A stretch of DNA of 55,789 nucleotides from Streptomyces celluloflavus (GTDB lineage Bacteria; Actinomycetota; Actinomycetes; Streptomycetales; Streptomycetaceae), in assembly GCA_000720995.1 (NCBI GenBank), contig JOEL01000065.1:1-55789 (forward strand). Direction: 5' to 3'. Below the pieces are notes generated by a model. It searched no databases. It was not told the DNA's origin and saw only the letters and a list, made by a program, of their open reading frames with translations. Shown here piece after piece: positions 21,067 to 30,369 of the stretch. A program made the translations under genes and the position numbers. Each line of letters starts with the position of its first letter. The stretch's first letter is position 1.

Positions 21067-22457
21067 TCACCCAGGCGCAGGCCCACGCCATCGCCGCCCG
21101 CTGGCTCAACCCCGAGGGGCGGCAGGGCCCGCCGCGCGAGGTCGCCATGCGGGAGTTCGACCTCGGCTGGGTGGTGTGGGAGGTACCGCCGTTCTCATCG
21201 GGAGCGCCGTCCCTCCCGCCTCAGGAGGCCGTTGCCACGGCGGCGGAGGCTGCGGGCGGAGCCGGCGGCGCGGCGGCCGGTACCGCGATGGCCACCGCCG
21301 CGTACGGCGTCGTCGACCGGACGTCGGGCGAGCTGACGGTCTGGCCGTCCGCACCGGTCGACGACATCGTGCGGAGGTATCGGCACGAGCGCGGTACCGG
21401 GACGGGCCCGGCTCCGGCGGCCGCGCCCGCCTCCCCCGCGGAGCCGCCGGTCACCGGCCCCGGCAACACGGCCGTCGCCACCTACCGCGACCCGTCCACC
21501 GGCGAGGTGACGACCCTCGCCCGTGTCTCGGCCCCGGGCCTGCCGCCCGCCGAGTACCGGCTCGCCGACGAGCTGCGGCAGCTGGGCGTACGCGGCGAGG
21601 ACGTGTCGGCGGTGCACACCGATCTGCGGCCCGCGCCGCTGCCCGGCGGTTACCCCGCCGACTTCGTCGTCCGGGCCTTCCCCAACGCCGCGTTCACCTG
21701 CACCGAGGGCTACGGCCCGCGGCCCGAGGAGCGCGCCGCGGGCGTCGCAGGGCTGCTGCGGCACATCGAGCTGACGTATCAGCTGGCGGGCCGGCCGGCA
21801 CCGCCGCGGCCGCACCGGGTGCCGGTCCCCCGGCACGTCACGGCCGCGGAACCGATGAGTGACGCGGCGCTCGGCGAGCACCTCGTGGAGGTCTTCGGGC
21901 CAGGGGGTGTGGTGCGGCCGGACGCCGACGCCCTCGCCGCGACGCCGTTGCCCGGAGCCACGCGGGAGACCCTGCTCGGGGCCGGACTGCCCGTCCTGGT
22001 GCCGTACTTCTTCACGGCGGACCGCGCCGACGACCCGCCGGCCGGGGGGCTGTTCACCGATGCGGCCACCCATCTGCGGGAGGTCGGCACCGAGGCCCGG
22101 GAAGCGACGCTGGAGGCCCTCGCCGGTTATGTACGGCTCGGTACGGACGGGGCCTGCGCGATCGCGGTGCGGTGCACGGCGCCGGAAGCGCACCAGAGCC
22201 TGCTCGGCACCGTCTGGGCGGTCCGTCCATCGTCCGGCGGCGGCCGGTTCGTCAACCGCACGCTCGCCGCGTATGCGCGCTCACTCGCCCTGCTGGTCGC
22301 CACCCGGCACCAGCTGCGGGGCATGGATCCGTACGCGGCGGGTGCGGCGGTCGCCGCCTTCCAGGAGCGGCTCGCGGCGATCGACCCCTGGGCGCTGGAC
22401 GACGACGGCAACTGGTGGTCGCTGGTTCTCGACCAGATGTGGCACGGGTTGTTCTGA
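21063..22457 (+). CDS. Imm35/YrhB-like + degenerate deaminase-like + SUKH-4 protein
   Basis: This 464-aa protein appears to have three parts. Residues 1-105 (starting MITQAQAHAIAARWLN, then a WVVWE strand and a DRTSGELTVWP strand) resemble the Imm35/YrhB immunity fold. Residues about 130-230 resemble the XOO_2897-type nucleotide deaminase region, but HAE reads PAE (162-164) and the zinc-binding PC...YC reads PA (190-191)...YP (197-198). Residues about 265-464 look like SUKH-4 (FVNRTLAAYARSLALL, then WWSLVLDQM). The GTG start at 21063 overlaps the NTPase stop, with AAGGAG upstream. SUKH proteins are immunity factors of polymorphic toxin systems, so a role in protection or effector handling is inferred. 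Confidence 0.72.
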   Translation: MITQAQAHAIAARWLNPEGRQGPPREVAMREFDLGWVVWEVPPFSSGAPSLPPQEAVATAAEAAGGAGGAAAGTAMATAAYGVVDRTSGELTVWPSAPVDDIVRRYRHERGTGTGPAPAAAPASPAEPPVTGPGNTAVATYRDPSTGEVTTLARVSAPGLPPAEYRLADELRQLGVRGEDVSAVHTDLRPAPLPGGYPADFVVRAFPNAAFTCTEGYGPRPEERAAGVAGLLRHIELTYQLAGRPAPPRPHRVPVPRHVTAAEPMSDAALGEHLVEVFGPGGVVRPDADALAATPLPGATRETLLGAGLPVLVPYFFTADRADDPPAGGLFTDAATHLREVGTEAREATLEALAGYVRLGTDGACAIAVRCTAPEAHQSLLGTVWAVRPSSGGGRFVNRTLAAYARSLALLVATRHQLRGMDPYAAGAAVAAFQERLAAIDPWALDDDGNWWSLVLDQMWHGLF

Positions 22458-22539
22458 ACGGGTTGTTCTGAACGGGTTGTTCTGAACGGGTTGTTCTGAA
22501 CGGGTTGTTCTGAACGGGTTGTTCTGAACGGGTTGTTCT
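22446..22539 (+). repeat. 14-bp tandem repeat, 6.7 copies, starting on a stop codon
   Basis: The unit GGGTTGTTCTGAAC is repeated six times without a mismatch (22446-22529) and then once partially (22530-22539). The first copy encodes the last three residues and the TGA stop of the SUKH-4 gene. Each junction also forms GAAC-N5-GTTC, a small dyad. Confidence 0.97.
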
Positions 22540-22678
22540 TCGCCCGGGTGGGCTCGGGCTGTTCCGATTGCTCCTCGCGCAAGGGGGCCCGGTTCGTTCC
22601 CACCGGATGTCGCTCATATGGGGCGCGGGTTGCGCCGACCGGATGCCGCTCCGCTCCCCCACGGGTCGCTCCGGTTCC

Positions 22679-22996
22679 TCAGGGCAACAGCAGCCAGTCC
22701 GCGGCCAGTGCTGCCGCCAGGCCGATGCCCAGCAGCCACGTCCCCAGCCGGGTACGCCCGTTCCGGCTGAGTTCGATCACGATGCCGCAGAGCACCAGCG
22801 CGGCTCCGTAGACCCCGACCACCAGCACCGACGTACGACTCGCCAGGCGCACCACGAGCACCAGCGCCATCGCGGCCATCAGTACCGAGGCCAGGACGAT
22901 CCGTATCCGCCGGGCCTGCCGAGGCGTCACCCCCGGGGGCGTCTCCTCCTCCACACCGCTCTCGGAAAGGGACTGTTCATCACCGGGTGCGTCCAT
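22679..22996 (-). CDS. Small integral membrane protein
   Basis: This is a 105-aa protein with an acidic N-terminal region (residues 1-25), a basic turn (RQARRIR) and three hydrophobic segments (about 32-50, 57-73 and 86-104). The ATG at 22996 is chosen because it gives a compact protein. A GTG nine codons upstream is possible, and neither has a good ribosome site. It lies between the two stop-anchored repeat arrays and faces away from the SUKH-4 gene. I do not recognise a family. Confidence 0.6.
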   Translation of the reverse strand: MDAPGDEQSLSESGVEEETPPGVTPRQARRIRIVLASVLMAAMALVLVVRLASRTSVLVVGVYGAALVLCGIVIELSRNGRTRLGTWLLGIGLAAALAADWLLLP

Positions 22997-23150
22997 GGGC
23001 GGGAATGCTACGGGACGGGCCACCGACGGGGAGCTCCGCTACCGAAAGCAGATCCAACTCACCCCGGAATGCGCACAGTTGTTGCCACGTCGGCATCCCG
23101 GCCGGGCATGGGAGCGCGGGACGTCGACTGTCGCGCCCGTCGTGCCCGCC

Positions 23151-23192
23151 GGCTTGGGCGCGGCGGCCTGGGCGCGGCGGCCTGGGCGCGGC
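23151..23192. repeat. 14-bp tandem repeat, 3 copies
   Basis: GGCTTGGGCGCGGC is followed by two copies of GGCCTGGGCGCGGC, one difference in all. The array is flanked by CGTGCCCGCC (23141-23150) and its complement GGCGGGCACG (23190-23199), so it sits in the loop of a 10-bp hairpin in the gap between two minus-strand genes. Confidence 0.85.
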
Positions 23193-23226
23193 GGGCACGA
23201 TGCGATGTCGACAGGGTCGGTCGATA

Positions 23227-24278
<1,052 letters not shown>

Positions 24279-24497
24279 CCCCCGTACCGTGAAAGAGAGT
24301 TAAAGAAAGTCAAGGAGCTTGAAAGAGAACGAGAGGGAGCGAAAGAGAGTTATGGACAGCTCTGAGCAGATCACTCAATGAATTCATTTACCGAGGGCGG
24401 TCGGCCATTCGATCGTCCGACTACTCGGCCGTTCGACCACTCGGCCGTCGTTCCCACACCCCCGGCACGGGGGCCTCGCCCACGAATCCTTGTCGCG

Positions 24498-24827
24498 CTA
24501 CACAGTGGGCGGGGTGACGTAGCTGATCACCTGGACGTTGTCCAGGTCGGACGCCTCGTAACCCTTACCCATTTCCTGAAGGTTGTCGCCCATACCCTCA
24601 AGCCGTTTACCGAGCGAGTCCATGGACGTGAACATGCCGTCCCGCACAGGTTCGTAGACCGTCTCGAAAGCGTCAGCGAAGTCGGCACCGGTCCACGGCT
24701 TGCCGAGGCCGTTCAGCGTGTCCTGCAACTTCTTGGAGGCGCTACCGAATTCGGTGCCGATACCGACGAACTCCGCCCCTTGTTGCTTCAACACCGCCGG
24801 ATCGACATCAAATGCCTTACCGTCCAT
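24498..24827 (-). CDS. WXG100-family T7SS protein
   Basis: This 109-aa helical hairpin protein has W-T-G at residues 45-47 and a C-terminal YxxxD export motif (Tyr90...Asp94, YEASD). Both are expected of an ESX substrate. The ATG at 24827 follows GGGGGACGTG; an ATG eight codons upstream is also possible. It precedes the CpnT-N-terminus-like gene on the same strand, 219 bases away, and is the probable co-secreted partner. The gap between them is purine-rich, with repeated GAAAGAGAG. Confidence 0.85.
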   Translation of the reverse strand: MDGKAFDVDPAVLKQQGAEFVGIGTEFGSASKKLQDTLNGLGKPWTGADFADAFETVYEPVRDGMFTSMDSLGKRLEGMGDNLQEMGKGYEASDLDNVQVISYVTPPTV

Positions 24828-25235
24828 CACGTCCCCCTGTCCGTCGCGCACACGCCGCCGGCATGAATGACCTACGCTTCACCCGTATCCGGCACACCCG
24901 CCGGGATCCACATCCGGCCGAGCACCCAATGACCAATGTCACGATTCTGGCGCGATCTTAAGTGCTCCTGATCGTGTCACGCCAACGCCGGGCATCGCAA
25001 CCGCGGTTGGCCCACGCTATCGGCCGGGGTCAGACCATCCGCCGCCGATTGACACATGGCAGGGGAAAGCCGAGAGTCGGAGCCCTGCGGAGTAAGGAGC
25101 CGACGGGGCGCATAACGCACTTCCCCCTGCCGTACACACCGGCATCTTGCGGTGCGTACGGCGCGAACGTACCGAATTCTGCGGAATGCCATATACCGCT
25201 CTCCAGGAGCCTCAGCCGGGAAGGGAACCGCCACC
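24828..25235. promoter_or_regulatory. Divergent region between WXG100 gene and membrane triplet
   Basis: About 400 bases with no supported gene separate the WXG100/CpnT-like pair (minus) from the three paralogous membrane proteins (plus). It contains a perfect palindrome AACCGCGGTT at 24999-25008, itself part of GCCAAC...GTTGGC, which could be an operator. Composition is slightly richer in A and T than the neighbours. No clear promoter pair was found. Confidence 0.4.
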
Positions 25236-25844
25236 GTGGCGCAGTTGGACGAGAATGACACCACCCCACCGAGTCGTCGGATGCTGCTCTCGGCGGGGCG
25301 AGTGATCGGAGCCGGCCTCCTGCTCGCCGGGTTGCTGATAGGCGGCCTCACCGTCCGCTCCGTGCTCGACAAAGGCAACTACCAGCACGACAACGGGGTG
25401 CTGACGGTGGACGAGTGCCGCACCTCCCTGGAGCGCTCTCGCTCACGCCATCAGCAGCATGTGGTGCGGCATGTCAGCTGCACCGGGACCTTCCGGTTCG
25501 ACGCGTCGTCCAAGCCCCCTCTCGCCGACATCACGGTCGAGACGGGGAGGGAAGTGGAGCCCGGCACAGAACTCGACGTCGTGAAGTCGAGCCACTCCTT
25601 CGAACTCGTCGAGGATCAGAACAAATCGACGGTCTTCATGGCGGCGTTCGGCAGTCTGCTCGCAGTGGCGGCCGGGGCATTCTGCCTCCTCACCGGATTC
25701 GGCGGCCGACGGGGGCCACGCTTCCAGCCCGCATGGGCGGCACTTCCCTCAGGACGGGTGACCCGGCCCCTCCTGGCCGTGGTCGGCGGCATCGGCATTG
25801 CGGGAACCGCGGTGTCGCTCATCGTGTACAAGTTCGTCTCATGA
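25236..25844 (+). CDS. Membrane protein, first of three tandem paralogues
   Basis: This is a 202-aa protein with one N-terminal helix (about residues 22-43) and an extracytoplasmic-looking domain of about 85 residues. That domain holds two conserved cysteines (VDEC and SCTGTF), probably a disulphide pair. Two C-terminal helices flank the segment AGAFCLLTGFGGRRGPRF. The GTG at 25236 has AAGGGA upstream. The stop overlaps the next gene's ATG (ATGA). The second and third genes share the same plan. The family was not recognised. Its position opposite ESX substrates raises the possibility of membrane immunity proteins, which is inference. Confidence 0.78.
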   Translation: MAQLDENDTTPPSRRMLLSAGRVIGAGLLLAGLLIGGLTVRSVLDKGNYQHDNGVLTVDECRTSLERSRSRHQQHVVRHVSCTGTFRFDASSKPPLADITVETGREVEPGTELDVVKSSHSFELVEDQNKSTVFMAAFGSLLAVAAGAFCLLTGFGGRRGPRFQPAWAALPSGRVTRPLLAVVGGIGIAGTAVSLIVYKFVS

Positions 25845-26443
25845 CGTGGCGAACCGTGCTGACGGCATTCGCCCGGCCCCGCGACCGCGACACGCCTCGG
25901 CGCCTGCCGGGCCGCTTTTTCGGGCTCGTACTGATCGCGCTCTCCCTGAGCTTCGGCGTCTATTTCATCGACCAAGCGCTCCTCGCCACGGGGAATAAGG
26001 GCACTCACGGAACTTTCACCGTCGTGCGGTGCGCGGAGGACCTCCAGACCGGGCATTCGGGCCGGTCCACCCGTATACGGGGCTTCACCTGTACCGGCAC
26101 CTTCCGTCCGGCCGACAGCGGCACAAGCCCAGACCCTTCGGCAGAGTTCCCTTCGCAGTCCATGCGAGAAGCGGGCGACGAGGTAGCCGTCCAATGGGAC
26201 GGAACGTTCTATACGCGCACCGGAGGAGAAGCCGCCTGGAGCGCGGTCACCGGTGCCTTCGTCACCCTCATCACGCTCACGGCAGGAGCTTTCTGCCTTC
26301 TCACCGGATTCGGCGGCCGCTGGGGGCCACGGTTCAGCGACTGCTGGGAACTGATGCCTTCCGGAGCCGTCCTGCGCCCCGTATTCCTCTCCTTCGCGGG
26401 AGTCGGTCTCATCGGCGCAGTCGTCTTCTTCTGCCTCCAGTAG
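25841..26443 (+). CDS. Membrane protein, second of three tandem paralogues
   Basis: This 200-aa protein has an N-terminal helix (about residues 23-42), a soluble domain with the cysteine pair VVRC and FTCTGTF, and two C-terminal helices. The C-terminal segment AGAFCLLTGFGGRWGPRF is nearly identical to the first paralogue, and the DNA there is also close to identical over about 45 bases, so the duplication is fairly recent. Translation is coupled to the first gene by an ATGA overlap. Function unknown. Confidence 0.78.
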   Translation: MTWRTVLTAFARPRDRDTPRRLPGRFFGLVLIALSLSFGVYFIDQALLATGNKGTHGTFTVVRCAEDLQTGHSGRSTRIRGFTCTGTFRPADSGTSPDPSAEFPSQSMREAGDEVAVQWDGTFYTRTGGEAAWSAVTGAFVTLITLTAGAFCLLTGFGGRWGPRFSDCWELMPSGAVLRPVFLSFAGVGLIGAVVFFCLQ

Positions 26444-26512
26444 TCAGGTAGTTCCCATGGCCGGGCCGATACCGCCGCCGGCCGCGCACACCGCCGGAAA
26501 GGACCCATCGTC

Positions 26513-27142
26513 ATGACATCGCCGGATCACACGGCACCGGACTCGGCCGGCACTTCCGCGAATACGGTGAAGCGGGACGCGATCCGCAAACAGGGGCGAC
26601 TCATCGGGCTGGGCCTGCTCGTCGCCGGACTCGTACTCGGCGTGGCCGGCCTCTACTTCGGTCCGTATTCGGTCTGGTGGGCCGGCGACACCGGGAAGAT
26701 CACCGTCGAGGAGTGCGGTATCGGCCATCGCCCCTCCGCCACTTCCGCCCGGACCGCCCCTGCACGCACCAAAACCGTCCAGTGCTACGGGACCTTCCAT
26801 TCCGACGACGGCGCCGCCAAAGATCTCAACGCCCACGTCGAAACCCCGTATCACGTGTACCAACGAGGCGACGAAGTCGAAGTCCGGCAGATTCGCCACT
26901 CCTTCTACACGGCCCACACCTGGGTCACCCTCTCCCGCGGCCTCACCGCCTTCTTCGGCGGCCTGCTCGCCTGCGGTCTGGGCCTGCTCTTCCTCACCCT
27001 CAGCGCACGATTCGCGGCAAAGCCGGCCTCCGAGTCGAACCCACCCTCCGAGGCCGAACAGTCCCACACCCTCGCCTTCGTGCTCCTCACCATCGGCGCA
27101 ATTGGCGGCGCCATCTGCGCTTTCGGCTGGATCTTTCCCTGA
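26513..27142 (+). CDS. Membrane protein, third of three tandem paralogues
   Basis: This 209-aa protein has the same plan as the two upstream genes: a helix at about residues 31-50, a soluble domain with VEEC and VQCYGTF, and two C-terminal helices (about 140-162 and 186-205). Sequence outside the cysteine segments has diverged, and the FCLLTGFGG segment is absent. The ATG at 26513 follows AAAGGA; the gap from the second gene is 69 bases. It ends at a bidirectional terminator shared with the mycosin gene. Function unknown. Confidence 0.78.
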   Translation: MTSPDHTAPDSAGTSANTVKRDAIRKQGRLIGLGLLVAGLVLGVAGLYFGPYSVWWAGDTGKITVEECGIGHRPSATSARTAPARTKTVQCYGTFHSDDGAAKDLNAHVETPYHVYQRGDEVEVRQIRHSFYTAHTWVTLSRGLTAFFGGLLACGLGLLFLTLSARFAAKPASESNPPSEAEQSHTLAFVLLTIGAIGGAICAFGWIFP

Positions 27143-27203
27143 CCCCGCCCTCGCAGCTTTCGCCCGGCTCGATCTAATTCCCACAGCCCGGCGATTCGGT
27201 TCA

Positions 27204-27247
27204 AAGAAGATGGGCCCACAGCCTGACGGCTGCGGGCCCATCTTCTT
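27204..27247. terminator. Bidirectional terminator
   Basis: A 20-bp stem (27204-27223 with 27228-27247) has a TGAC loop, one G-T type mismatch and an A/T-rich base (AAGAAG/CTTCTT). It lies between the convergent third membrane paralogue and the mycosin gene. Confidence 0.92.
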
Positions 27248-27307
27248 ACCTCTGCTCGCCGCCAGAGACGGCATTCCCCAAATCAAGAAACCCCTGCGGG
27301 TCTTCGG

Positions 27308-28666
27308 CTACTGTCCGGGCGGCTGCATGGGAGGAGCTGGCGGGTACGCATTCGGAGCGCTGGACTGCTGCTGATACGGATTGGGCTGCTGAGGCGCGAA
27401 CCCCGGCCCACCGGGCCCACCACCGTATCCGCCATATCCACCGGGTCCACCAGGCCCACCCGGAGGGGGACCGTTCCGCCGGCCCTTACGGCGCACAACC
27501 AGAACGATGGCCACGATGATGCCGACCACCACAAGGCCGGCCACTGCGATCAAAGCGATGAAGAGAGGGCTCATAGGCACCTCCTTCACCGGCTGGGAGT
27601 CACTTCCCTTGCCGTCGCTGCCCTGCGAAGCCGCCGGATTCTCTGCGCCCTGTGAAGAGTCCGCCTTCGGCATCCGCATCGGCCCGTCCTTCGAGCCCGC
27701 GGGGATGTCACGCGTGAGCGCCGCGAGAGGCTGAATGAATCCGTAGCCGTACTTCTGATCCGGGAGAGATGTGCCCTTCGCGGACTGCGGAAGTCCAGCG
27801 GTCTTGGTCAGACGGTTGACGATTTGCCCGGCCGACAGGTCCGGAAACTTCGCACGGAGCAGCGCAGCGGCGCCTGATACATAGGCCGTGGCCTCCGATG
27901 TTCCAGTGCTCTTTCGATAAAGTGACTTGCCGCTACTTCCGGCTGAAACGATATCAACCGCAGGTGCGGTCAGCAATACCTGCGGACCGTAGTTGGAGCC
28001 GTGCCCCGGAGAGTCAAACCAAATTTCTCCAGATTTTCGAACTCCTCCAACTGCCAAAACTCCAGGATAACGTGCAGGATATTGAATGGAATCAGGCCCC
28101 GAGCCTTTGTTTCCTGCGCCCGCTACGATCAGGACGTCATGCTTCAGAGCGTAGGCAACTGCTTCGGTCTCCCCATCGGAAGGCGTACCTGTCTGCGAAA
28201 TGTTGATGACGGAGGCGCCCTTATCGACGGCGTACCGGATGGAGGAGGCAAAACCATCTGACCTCGCCCCTAGATCACGCACAGGCAAGATCTTGGCATC
28301 CGGGGCTAGCCCTTTGACGCCCTCCGATTCCCCCGGTCCATGTCCGTGACCAGCGATATTCGCGGCCATCTGAGTTCCGTGGGTGTCCCCATTTTTCGGC
28401 TCCGTCCCCCCTCCGTCGATAAAATCCTTTCCTTCGAGTACATTTCCCTTCAGATCCGGATGCTGGGAATTGACCCCGTCATCAATGACGGCGACAGTCA
28501 CTCCCTTGCCGGTGGAGATCTGCCAGATCTCCTCAGCCTTGAACCCCTGCAAAGGCCACTGTGCATCCCTGATCTGATCCGCCGCAGCAACCGGCGCGGT
28601 GCCGAAGAGCAGCGCTCCCGCCACAACCGCGCCGCCGACTGCACGCAGCGTCCGCGTGAAGCTCAT
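27308..28666 (-). CDS. mycP: Mycosin-like subtilisin protease, first copy
   Basis: This 452-aa S8-family serine protease of the ESX complex has a signal peptide at about residues 1-29 and the catalytic triad Asp62 (VIDDG), His96 (GDTHGT) and Ser257 (GTSEAT). The oxyanion Asn is at 186, a membrane helix at about 366-392, and a Gly/Pro/Gln-rich cytoplasmic tail follows. MycP processes or stabilises the secretion apparatus on the outer face. The start ATG at 28666 follows GGGAGAGG. Part of the catalytic domain (27901-28140) is only about half G+C, well below its neighbours, pointing to recent transfer or recombination. A second mycosin lies 2 kb away. Confidence 0.93.
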   Translation of the reverse strand: MSFTRTLRAVGGAVVAGALLFGTAPVAAADQIRDAQWPLQGFKAEEIWQISTGKGVTVAVIDDGVNSQHPDLKGNVLEGKDFIDGGGTEPKNGDTHGTQMAANIAGHGHGPGESEGVKGLAPDAKILPVRDLGARSDGFASSIRYAVDKGASVINISQTGTPSDGETEAVAYALKHDVLIVAGAGNKGSGPDSIQYPARYPGVLAVGGVRKSGEIWFDSPGHGSNYGPQVLLTAPAVDIVSAGSSGKSLYRKSTGTSEATAYVSGAAALLRAKFPDLSAGQIVNRLTKTAGLPQSAKGTSLPDQKYGYGFIQPLAALTRDIPAGSKDGPMRMPKADSSQGAENPAASQGSDGKGSDSQPVKEVPMSPLFIALIAVAGLVVVGIIVAIVLVVRRKGRRNGPPPGGPGGPGGYGGYGGGPGGPGFAPQQPNPYQQQSSAPNAYPPAPPMQPPGQ

Positions 28667-28690
28667 GCTGTAACACCTCTCCCAACAGGA

Positions 28691-28723
28691 CGGGGCCCAC
28701 CGCCCAAAGAGCAGCGGGCCCCG
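28691..28723 (-). terminator. Terminator after the glycine-rich WXG100 gene
   Basis: CGGGGCCC (28691-28698) pairs with GGGCCCCG (28716-28723) across a 17-base loop in the 90-bp gap before the first mycosin gene. Confidence 0.6.
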
Positions 28724-28756
28724 CCTCGTTACGACCGAATTGCTGACGACAGAGTC

Positions 28757-30301
28757 CTACTCGATGACCTTCGGCGCAACGCTACGCTCCGACGCCCAGG
28801 TCTCCTCGTCCTCCACAAGGTAGTCGGGGCGCTCTCCGTTCTGTGCCTTTTCCTTGTTCTTGGCACCGTGTGCGCCAGGAGCTCCCATGCCGGCAGGACG
28901 ACGACCGCCTGCCGCGGCCCCGGCCTGTGCTCCGCCACGGCTGCGGTGCAGGCCCGATCCACCCTGGCCGGCGCCGCTCGCCTTGCCGCCACCGGAACCG
29001 ATGACACCACCCTTCTGGCGGGCCAGAGCTGCACCGCGCCCGGCGCCTGCACCCTTGGCACCCGCGCCCTTGCCGGCGCCCGCAGCGCCACCCATCCCGG
29101 GCATGCCCGCACGGCCACCGCCGCGGGCACCGGCGCCACCCGCGCCACCACCCGCACCAGCGCCTGCACCGGATTTGCCCACACCAGCGCCACCCGCACC
29201 GGGCACTCTGCCGCCCTTGCCCGGAAGCCCGCCGACTCCGATCCCGACGCCCGATCCGGGACCGGCGCCGAGAACACCCGAGCCGCCGCCACCGCCGACG
29301 CCGCCACTACCGATGCTGCCGCCGCCAACGCCACCGCTGCCGCCAACGCCGGTCAGGCCACTGCCGATGCCTCCTCCGCCGCTGCCGGTGCCAGGCGGAT
29401 TGAAGCTGTCGAGCCCCGTGCCGACATGGGGAGTCAAGGCCCCTCTCCCCGGCTGCGGAGAGCCGATCCCGCCGCTGATACCCGGATCGCCAGGCGACTT
29501 GATCCCGCCGGAGGAGAATCCAGGTCCCTTGCCCAGTCCCGCGATCGAGGGATTTCCCACCTGCTTCGGTCGCGACGAGCCGACCGGCAAGGGCATCGGG
29601 ATAGCGGACGGCGGGTCACCCGCAGGAGGGCCCGGATAGTCGGAGCCGTTGTCATCGACCTTGCCCTTGGTCTTCCACGACCCCATGGACTTGGCCTGCG
29701 AAACATAAGCCGCGCCCAGCTGCTCCATCTTGACCGCCATGCGCAGCTGTTGCTCTTTGCCCGCGGACAGGCTGCCGCTGTTCCTGTCCAAGGCATCGGC
29801 GGTGCTCATGCCGGGATTTTTGAGGTCGTTCTTCAGACCTGAGTCGTCACGCCTGCCGCCGTCCTCCAGCCAGTTGATGGCCTTGTTGGCGGCGCTCGGC
29901 TTCTCCATCGACTCGATGTCGGGCTTGAGCTGCTCCAGCACCTTCGCGGCATTGCCCATCGCGGTCGAGGTGTAGTCGGCGTACAGAGCCCCGTCCGAGA
30001 TCTTCTTGCTGATCTTCTGAGCCTGTGTCCTGAACTTTTCGGCCGCGGGGCCCTCCCAGTGCTGGAGAACCTCGTTCACGGCGGCGTCAAAGGTGCCCTT
30101 GATGCCGCCGCCGCTCCCACCGACGAGTTGGGTGTGAACGTCTTTCCAGCCCCGCGAAACATTGTGCACCTCGCCGGGATTGGACGCCTTGACCATCGCC
30201 TTCATGGTGTCCATGTCCATTTCGGCGAAGTTCGTCTCATGCTTGGCGGCGTAGCACATCGTCGCCGGCATGTACTCGTACTCGAGTTCGTCACCGCTCA
30301 T
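28757..30301 (-). CDS. WXG100 substrate with long glycine-rich region and YxxxD signal
   Basis: This 514-aa protein begins with a helical WXG100 module (WEG at residues 82-84), continues with a helical extension to about residue 210, and then has about 250 residues of Gly/Ala/Pro-rich low-complexity sequence. The last 21 residues begin YLVED (Tyr494...Asp498), a T7SS export motif, followed by EETW. The overall form recalls EspB/PPE-type ESX substrates. The ATG at 30301 follows GGAGGGGG. It is preceded by a small YxxxE protein, its probable partner, and followed by a mycosin. No catalytic domain is visible; a structural, surface or pore role is possible. Confidence 0.85.
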   Translation of the reverse strand: MSGDELEYEYMPATMCYAAKHETNFAEMDMDTMKAMVKASNPGEVHNVSRGWKDVHTQLVGGSGGGIKGTFDAAVNEVLQHWEGPAAEKFRTQAQKISKKISDGALYADYTSTAMGNAAKVLEQLKPDIESMEKPSAANKAINWLEDGGRRDDSGLKNDLKNPGMSTADALDRNSGSLSAGKEQQLRMAVKMEQLGAAYVSQAKSMGSWKTKGKVDDNGSDYPGPPAGDPPSAIPMPLPVGSSRPKQVGNPSIAGLGKGPGFSSGGIKSPGDPGISGGIGSPQPGRGALTPHVGTGLDSFNPPGTGSGGGGIGSGLTGVGGSGGVGGGSIGSGGVGGGGGSGVLGAGPGSGVGIGVGGLPGKGGRVPGAGGAGVGKSGAGAGAGGGAGGAGARGGGRAGMPGMGGAAGAGKGAGAKGAGAGRGAALARQKGGVIGSGGGKASGAGQGGSGLHRSRGGAQAGAAAGGRRPAGMGAPGAHGAKNKEKAQNGERPDYLVEDEETWASERSVAPKVIE

Positions 30302-30369
30302 GATTCAGTTCCCCCTCCACTGCTCTTCATGCTGCTTCCAGAACCGCTCCGGCCGATACCGATGCCACG

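Noticed and set aside
22446-22539. CRISPR array
   Set aside because: The units are 14 bp head to tail without spacers, and no cas gene is present.
27901-28140. First mycosin as a decayed gene because of its low G+C
   Set aside because: The frame is intact and the Asp, His, Ser and Asn catalytic positions are all present.
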